Shown here: positions 60,031 through 64,000 of the stretch, in pieces | Numbering within the stretch: position 1 is the stretch's first letter | Layout of the letters: the number at the start of each line of letters is the position of its first letter | Assembly (NCBI RefSeq): GCF_900112685.1 | Contig: NZ_FOMS01000010.1 | Coordinates: forward strand, 124,001-188,000 | Direction: 5' to 3' | Source of the DNA: Roseivivax sediminis | GTDB taxonomy: Bacteria > Pseudomonadota > Alphaproteobacteria > Rhodobacterales > Rhodobacteraceae | Length of the DNA: 64,000 nt | Translations under genes and position numbers: made by a program | Notes under the pieces: model-generated | Seen by the model: the letters and a program-made list of their open reading frames with translations, nothing else | What the model was told of the DNA's origin: nothing | Database searches by the model: none

Positions 60031-60636
60031 ATGAGCGTGGCACACGACATTCGCGGTTTCCGGATTCATCCGGAATTCATGGATCGTCCGGCGCAGGTGG
60101 CGCTGGTCGAGGCGTTGCGCGACGTGCTGCGCACGGCGCCGCTGGTGCAGCCGGTGACGCCGCGCGGCCGGCCGATGTCGGTGCGCATGTCGGCGGCGGG
60201 GCGCTTCGGCTGGATCACCGACCGGCGCGGCTACCGCTACGAGGAGGCGCACCCGAACGGGGCGCCCTGGCCCCCGATCCCGCCCGAAGTGCTGTCGATC
60301 TGGCGCGCCGTCGCGCCCGAGGCGCGCGATCCCGAGTGCTGCCTGATCAACTGGTACGGCGAAGGCGCGCGGATGGGCCTGCACCAGGACCGCGACGAGG
60401 CAGATTTCCACCAGCCGGTGGTGTCGGTGTCGCTTGGCGACGACGGACTTTTCCGCATGGGCAACGTGGAGCGTGGCGGCAAGACGGCCTCGCTCTGGCT
60501 GCGCTCGGGCGACGTGGTGGTGATGGGCGGGGAGGCGCGATTGCGCCATCACGGGGTGGACCGGATCCGCTTCGGCTCTTCCACGCTGCTGCCGGAGGGC
60601 GGGCGGATCAACCTGACGCTGCGGGTGGTGACCTGA
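60031..60636 (+). CDS. alkB: AlkB-family Fe(II)/2-oxoglutarate dioxygenase
   Basis: AlkB repairs 1-methyladenine and 3-methylcytosine by oxidative demethylation. The 201-residue protein has the iron site LHQDRDE (HxD), the distal histidine in LRHHGVDRI, and the 2-oxoglutarate arginine region INLTLRVV. NWYGEGARMGLHQDRDEAD and the GGxARLxHHG stretch are typical. The ATG at 60031 is chosen because upstream sequence overlaps the dnaK promoter. It faces the SH3 gene with stops one base apart. Confidence 0.95.
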   Translation: MSVAHDIRGFRIHPEFMDRPAQVALVEALRDVLRTAPLVQPVTPRGRPMSVRMSAAGRFGWITDRRGYRYEEAHPNGAPWPPIPPEVLSIWRAVAPEARDPECCLINWYGEGARMGLHQDRDEADFHQPVVSVSLGDDGLFRMGNVERGGKTASLWLRSGDVVVMGGEARLRHHGVDRIRFGSSTLLPEGGRINLTLRVVT

Positions 60637-60637
60637 G

Positions 60638-61294
60638 CTACTGCGCCACGCCCTGAAGCGCACAGCAGCCCGACAGCGTCCGGTTCACGCTGCCGCTGAC
60701 GATCATCGTGGCCGACAGCCCGTAGAGCCGGTCCGACATCCCGTCACTGCATTCCTCGACCGAAATCGACAGCGCCAGGTCGCTGCCCGCCGCGCCGCCG
60801 ACCACCGCGAACCGGTCCGGCCGCCCTTCGCCCGGCCGCACCGGTCCGGTGAGAAACAGCGCCTCCGACTCGGGTTCGGAAAAGTTCGACAGGCCACCGG
60901 CGTCGAGGTCGATGTTCCAGAACGGTTCGGTCCCGAAACACATCATGCGCGCGACGTCCGGCAGCGCCGCGCCCGTTTCCTGCCGGGTGAGGAAATCGAG
61001 CGAGGCCCAGCCGGCGCGCTCCTCGGTGTTCACGCGGCCCCAGCCGGCCTCGGCGTCGATGGCGGTGACCTCCACGGCGATGGCGTCGGGAGCCAGTTCG
61101 CCGATCTTCTCGGCCGCCGCATCGGGCGCGGTGCGGATGTTGAGCACGTCACCCGGCGTGACACCCGTCACATCGTAGAGCGCCGGAAGCGGCGGCGGGC
61201 TTACGGGGGCGGCGGGCGCCGCGTCGTCCTGCGCGGCAAGCGGCGCGGCGCACAGGACGGCAAGGCCGGCGAAAAGGGCGAAAAACGGTCTCAT
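60638..61294 (-). CDS. Periplasmic SH3-domain protein
   Basis: A 218-residue exported protein: signal peptide (MRPFFALFAGLAVLCAAPLAAQ), a proline-rich spacer, and a bacterial SH3 domain at about residues 40-105 (PGDVLNIRTAPDAAAEKIG, GWGRVNTEERAGWASLDFL). A C-terminal region follows with CFGTEPFWNIDL and EECSDGMSDRLYG, which resembles the COG3650 periplasmic domain. It may bind peptidoglycan; role unknown. Confidence 0.85.
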   Translation of the reverse strand: MRPFFALFAGLAVLCAAPLAAQDDAAPAAPVSPPPLPALYDVTGVTPGDVLNIRTAPDAAAEKIGELAPDAIAVEVTAIDAEAGWGRVNTEERAGWASLDFLTRQETGAALPDVARMMCFGTEPFWNIDLDAGGLSNFSEPESEALFLTGPVRPGEGRPDRFAVVGGAAGSDLALSISVEECSDGMSDRLYGLSATMIVSGSVNRTLSGCCALQGVAQ

Positions 61295-61348
61295 GCAGGG
61301 ATCTTACCCAGCGTCGCCCCAATTCGGCAACGGCTTATTGCGCCGTTC

Positions 61349-62179
61349 TCAGCGCCTCGCATTCCAGGAGGCGGAGGCATGGCGACGGGTATAGAACTCG
61401 ATCATCAGCCCGACCATCAGCAGCACGATGGCGACCCAGATGGCGTATTCCCAGCTGGAATTGCGCGGGAAGTAGTTGACGAAGGTGTAGCCGCGCGCCT
61501 GGTCGATGGCGTGGAACAGCGGGTTCCAGTCGAAGAGTTGCAGCATCGCCGGCGGCAGCGAATTGGCCACGAACATCTTGCCCGAGGCGATCATGTTGGC
61601 GCGCTGGTAGATGGTGGTGACGATGCCCACCGGCACCGGCGCCCAGGGCTTGATGGCCATGAACACCATGCCGATCGCCGCGCCCGAAAACCACGCGATC
61701 AGCAGCATCCCGAAGGCCGGCAGCGGCTGGTTGATCTCCGCGATCGCGCCGGGATGAAGAACGGCGTCGTAGACGAACAGGATGACGATCAGACTCAGCA
61801 CCTGGATATAGAGTGTCGACAGCATCGCCGAGAGGATCGACACAGCCGTGTTCATCGGCGCGTGCTGCATCATCGGCGACGTCGGGCCCTCGGCCCCCGC
61901 CACCGCGCCGAGCGTCTTTGTATGCGTGAGGAAAAGGAACACGCCGGTCATGATATAGAGCAGGAAGTCGCCGCGCAGAGACACGCCCCGCAGACCGAGG
62001 ATCAAGAACATGAAGTAGAAGACGGCGACGAAGATCACCGCCTGCAGGATATTTATGGCGATGGCGATGATCGCGTTGCCGTGCGTTTTGCGCACCGACC
62101 GCACGGAAGCGTGGTAGACCACTTCGGCCAGCGTTAACGCCGATCCGGCCCGACTGCGCCGCTCCTTGATGTGAAACAT
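61349..62179 (-). CDS. ABC-2 permease for polysaccharide export (KpsM/RkpT-like)
   Basis: A 276-residue inner membrane protein with six hydrophobic segments (including IAINILQAVIFVAVFYFMFL and VLSLIVILFVYDAVL). The pattern is that of KpsM/Wzm permeases, with NPLFHAIDQARGYTFVNYFP near the C-terminus. The partner ATPase is not adjacent within the window: its downstream neighbour is the SH3 gene on the same strand. The ATG at 62179 gives the conserved N-terminus. Divergent from cysQ. Confidence 0.85.
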   Translation of the reverse strand: MFHIKERRSRAGSALTLAEVVYHASVRSVRKTHGNAIIAIAINILQAVIFVAVFYFMFLILGLRGVSLRGDFLLYIMTGVFLFLTHTKTLGAVAGAEGPTSPMMQHAPMNTAVSILSAMLSTLYIQVLSLIVILFVYDAVLHPGAIAEINQPLPAFGMLLIAWFSGAAIGMVFMAIKPWAPVPVGIVTTIYQRANMIASGKMFVANSLPPAMLQLFDWNPLFHAIDQARGYTFVNYFPRNSSWEYAIWVAIVLLMVGLMIEFYTRRHASASWNARR

Positions 62180-62356
62180 TTGCCCGCCCTGTTCCGCAGT
62201 CGCCCGTCTTTCGGTGTCTCTTGGTCGCCACCCTTTACCGGCGCGGCCCGCGCCCTTCCCCGGCGGGCGCTTGCCGCGACGCGGCGTCACCATCATAAGG
62301 AGTGCGACGTTTCCGTTCAATGAACCCGCGGAATGCGCCATGGAGAGGGCAAGACT

Positions 62357-63157
62357 TTGAATTATTCCGATCTGACGCCGGTGCTGCGGCGGCTCGCGCT
62401 CGAAGCGGGCGATGCGATCATGGCCATCTACGAGGCCGACGATTTCGATGTGAAGACCAAGTCCGACGAAAGCCCGGTGACAGAGGCCGACGAGGCCGCG
62501 GATGCGCTGATCTCTGCCGGGCTGCGCGAGGCCTTCCCGGACATCGCGCTGGTGACAGAGGAACAGGCCGACAGCCACGACCAGGAGGACGCCGACACCT
62601 TCCTGATCGTCGATCCGCTCGACGGAACGAAGGAATTCATCAACCGCCGCGGCGATTTCACCGTCAACATCGCGCTCGTCGAGGACGGCGTGCCGACGCG
62701 CGGGGTGGTCTACGCGCCCGCCAAGGGGCGGCTTTTCTACACCGACAGCACCGGCCGCACGGTCGAGGAAACCGGCCCCTTCGACAAGAACACGGCCGGC
62801 GAGACGACCCCGCTTCACGTGGGCGAACCGGACAACGGGTCCCTGATGGTCGTCGCGTCCAAATCGCACCGCGACGAGGCCACGGACGCCTATATCAACA
62901 AGTACAACGTGAAGGACATGACTTCGGCCGGCTCGTCGCTGAAGTTCTGCCTCGTCGCGACCGGAGAGGCGGACATCTATCCGCGCCTGGGCCGCACGAT
63001 GGAATGGGACACCGCCGCCGGCCACGCGGTGCTGAAAGGCGCGGGCGGCCGCATCGTTCGGTTCGACGACCACACGCCGCTGGTCTACGGCAAGGCCGGT
63101 TTCGCCAACCCGTTCTTCATCGCCTACGCCCCGGGCGTGGACCTCAAGGCGCCCTGA
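62357..63157 (+). CDS. cysQ: 3'(2'),5'-bisphosphate nucleotidase CysQ
   Basis: CysQ breaks down 3'-phosphoadenosine 5'-phosphate (PAP), the by-product of PAPS-dependent sulfotransferases and of sulfate reduction. The 266-residue protein has the Mg-binding motifs TEEQ and DPLDGTKEFINRRGDFTVN, and the C-terminal MEWDTAAGHAVLKGAGG. The start is TTG at 62357 with GGAGAGG eight bases upstream; the ATG at 62333 has no ribosome site. The downstream glycosyltransferase starts within a few bases of the stop. Confidence 0.93.
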   Translation: MNYSDLTPVLRRLALEAGDAIMAIYEADDFDVKTKSDESPVTEADEAADALISAGLREAFPDIALVTEEQADSHDQEDADTFLIVDPLDGTKEFINRRGDFTVNIALVEDGVPTRGVVYAPAKGRLFYTDSTGRTVEETGPFDKNTAGETTPLHVGEPDNGSLMVVASKSHRDEATDAYINKYNVKDMTSAGSSLKFCLVATGEADIYPRLGRTMEWDTAAGHAVLKGAGGRIVRFDDHTPLVYGKAGFANPFFIAYAPGVDLKAP

Positions 63158-63162
63158 GTGCG

Positions 63163-64000
63163 GTGGACGCGCCCCGCGTCTCCGTCGTCGTCGTCTCCCA
63201 CGGGCGGCCTCGGGCGCTGTCGCGCTGCCTGATCGGCCTGTCGCAGCTCGACTGGCCGGCAGTCGAAGTCGTGGTCGTCGCATGCGCCGCTGGCTGCGCT
63301 GCGGTGCGCGCCCATGCCGCCGGGGCCGAGGTGAAGCTGGTCGAATACAACGCGACCAACATCTCCTCCGCCCGCAATCGCGGTATCGCCGCCGCGGCCG
63401 GCGATATCGTCGCCTTCATCGATGACGACGCGGTGCCGGAACCGACATGGCTGCTGCACCTGATCTCCCCGTTCTCCGATACCGAGGTCGCCGGCGCCGG
63501 GGGTTTCGTCATCGGGCGCAACGGCATCTCGCTGCAATGGGGCGCACGCAGCGTCGACCGGCGCGGCGCGGCACATCCGCTCCAGTTGAGCGATGACAGG
63601 CCGATCCTGCTGCGGGGCAGCGCGGACCGCGCGGTCAAGACAGAGGGCACCAACATGGCCTTCCGCCGCGAGGTGCTGGCCGGGCTTGGCGGGTTCGACC
63701 CCGCCTTCCGCTTCTACCTCGACGAAACCGACCTCAACTGGCGTCTGGCGGAGGCCGGACACGCCACCGCGCTGGTGCCGCTGGCACGGGTTCATCACGG
63801 CTTTTACGAAAGCGCGCGACGCGCCCGCGACCGCACCCCGCGCGACCTGGCCGAGATCGGCGCCTCCACCGCGGTCTTCCTGCGCAAGCACGCCGATCCG
63901 GGCAGCCACGACCGCCACCTTGCCCGGCTCGGGGCCGAGCAGCGCGCACGCCTGATCGCCTTCATGCAGCGCGGCCCGCTCGACGCCGCGGATGTGGCGC
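63163..64000 (+). CDS. Glycosyltransferase family 2 (3' end outside window)
   Basis: From GTG at 63163 an open frame runs to the right edge (279 codons seen). It begins with the GT2 strand APRVSVVVVSHGRPRALSR, has the DXD-like metal site AFIDDDAVPEPTW, then TEGTNMAFRREVLAGLGGFD and YLDETDLNWRLAEAGH, as in rhamnosyl- and related transferases. The start lies only five bases after the cysQ stop, so translation is coupled. Donor sugar unknown. Confidence 0.85.
   Translation, partial: MDAPRVSVVVVSHGRPRALSRCLIGLSQLDWPAVEVVVVACAAGCAAVRAHAAGAEVKLVEYNATNISSARNRGIAAAAGDIVAFIDDDAVPEPTWLLHLISPFSDTEVAGAGGFVIGRNGISLQWGARSVDRRGAAHPLQLSDDRPILLRGSADRAVKTEGTNMAFRREVLAGLGGFDPAFRFYLDETDLNWRLAEAGHATALVPLARVHHGFYESARRARDRTPRDLAEIGASTAVFLRKHADPGSHDRHLARLGAEQRARLIAFMQRGPLDAADVA

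Overview
This window is a stretch of chromosome from a high-GC alphaproteobacterium of the Rhodobacterales (the Rhodobacter/Roseobacter group). The evidence is gene content and signals rather than any database match. It includes a MipZ-type ParA ATPase, a DUF5928-type branching glycosyltransferase, a two-domain ALDH16 enzyme next to deoC, an SOS box of the GTTC-N7-GTTC type in front of dnaE2, a cysteine-free ribosomal protein L31, and dispersed intergenic repeats with an ATATTT/AGTATTT box. I see no tRNA, rRNA, CRISPR array, prophage or insertion sequence. The content is core metabolism, information processing and envelope, tightly packed, with many ATGA/GTGA overlaps.

Layout. 1-8.5 kb: mtgA (cut by the window edge), the glutamate synthase genes gltD and gltB with a GFA-family gene between them, then uppP. 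8.6-14.7 kb: an ABM-fold protein coupled to an asparagine-synthase-like protein, a C-terminally short dnaE2 under an SOS box, and a glycosyltransferase. 14.9-19.4 kb: deoC, ALDH16, rsfS (behind a coupled 18-codon leader ORF) and rlmH. 19.4-23.5 kb (minus): universal stress protein, GST, aromatic aminotransferase, sseA, smpB. 23.8-27.8 kb (plus): ffh, three tandem GNAT genes, chorismate mutase, rpsP.

28-35.4 kb: a PfkB kinase, nth, an HdeD-like protein, mipZ, a BLUF-like protein lacking the flavin tyrosine, then rpmE-rplS-trmD-unknown-rimM read leftward. The usual rpsP-rimM-trmD-rplS order is therefore broken, and inverting about 7.4 kb would restore it. 35.5-41.5 kb: mipA, polA with an enlarged flap-nuclease region, a hemolysin III homologue, a zinc-finger protein, and an ABC ATPase without a permease. 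41.8-45.7 kb: HIT protein, DUF5928-type glycosyltransferase, divergent sulfotransferase, small membrane protein, DUF1285 protein. 45.8-52.5 kb: a four-gene overlapping MoxR operon (MoxR, DUF58, BatA/DUF4159, vWA/GATase-like membrane protein). 52.5-56.4 kb: a LysR regulator divergent from an FadH-type dienoyl-CoA reductase, and a PfpI protein. 56.6-59.8 kb: dnaJ and dnaK with promoter and terminator. 60-64 kb: alkB, a periplasmic SH3 protein, a capsule-type ABC-2 permease, cysQ and a GT2 glycosyltransferase cut by the right edge.

How the genes may work together. GltB and GltD form one enzyme. DeoC releases acetaldehyde that the adjacent ALDH16 could oxidise. DnaK and DnaJ act together. The glycosyltransferases, sulfotransferase, polysaccharide permease and the PAP phosphatase CysQ suggest a sulfated surface glycan; this is inference. 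The points most worth a second look are the repeat family (GC hairpin plus box, usually 3' of genes, with different but still paired stems), the BLUF protein without its tyrosine, the dnaE2 without its C-terminal OB region, the split ribosomal operon, and the overlapping leader ORFs before rsfS and the sulfotransferase.
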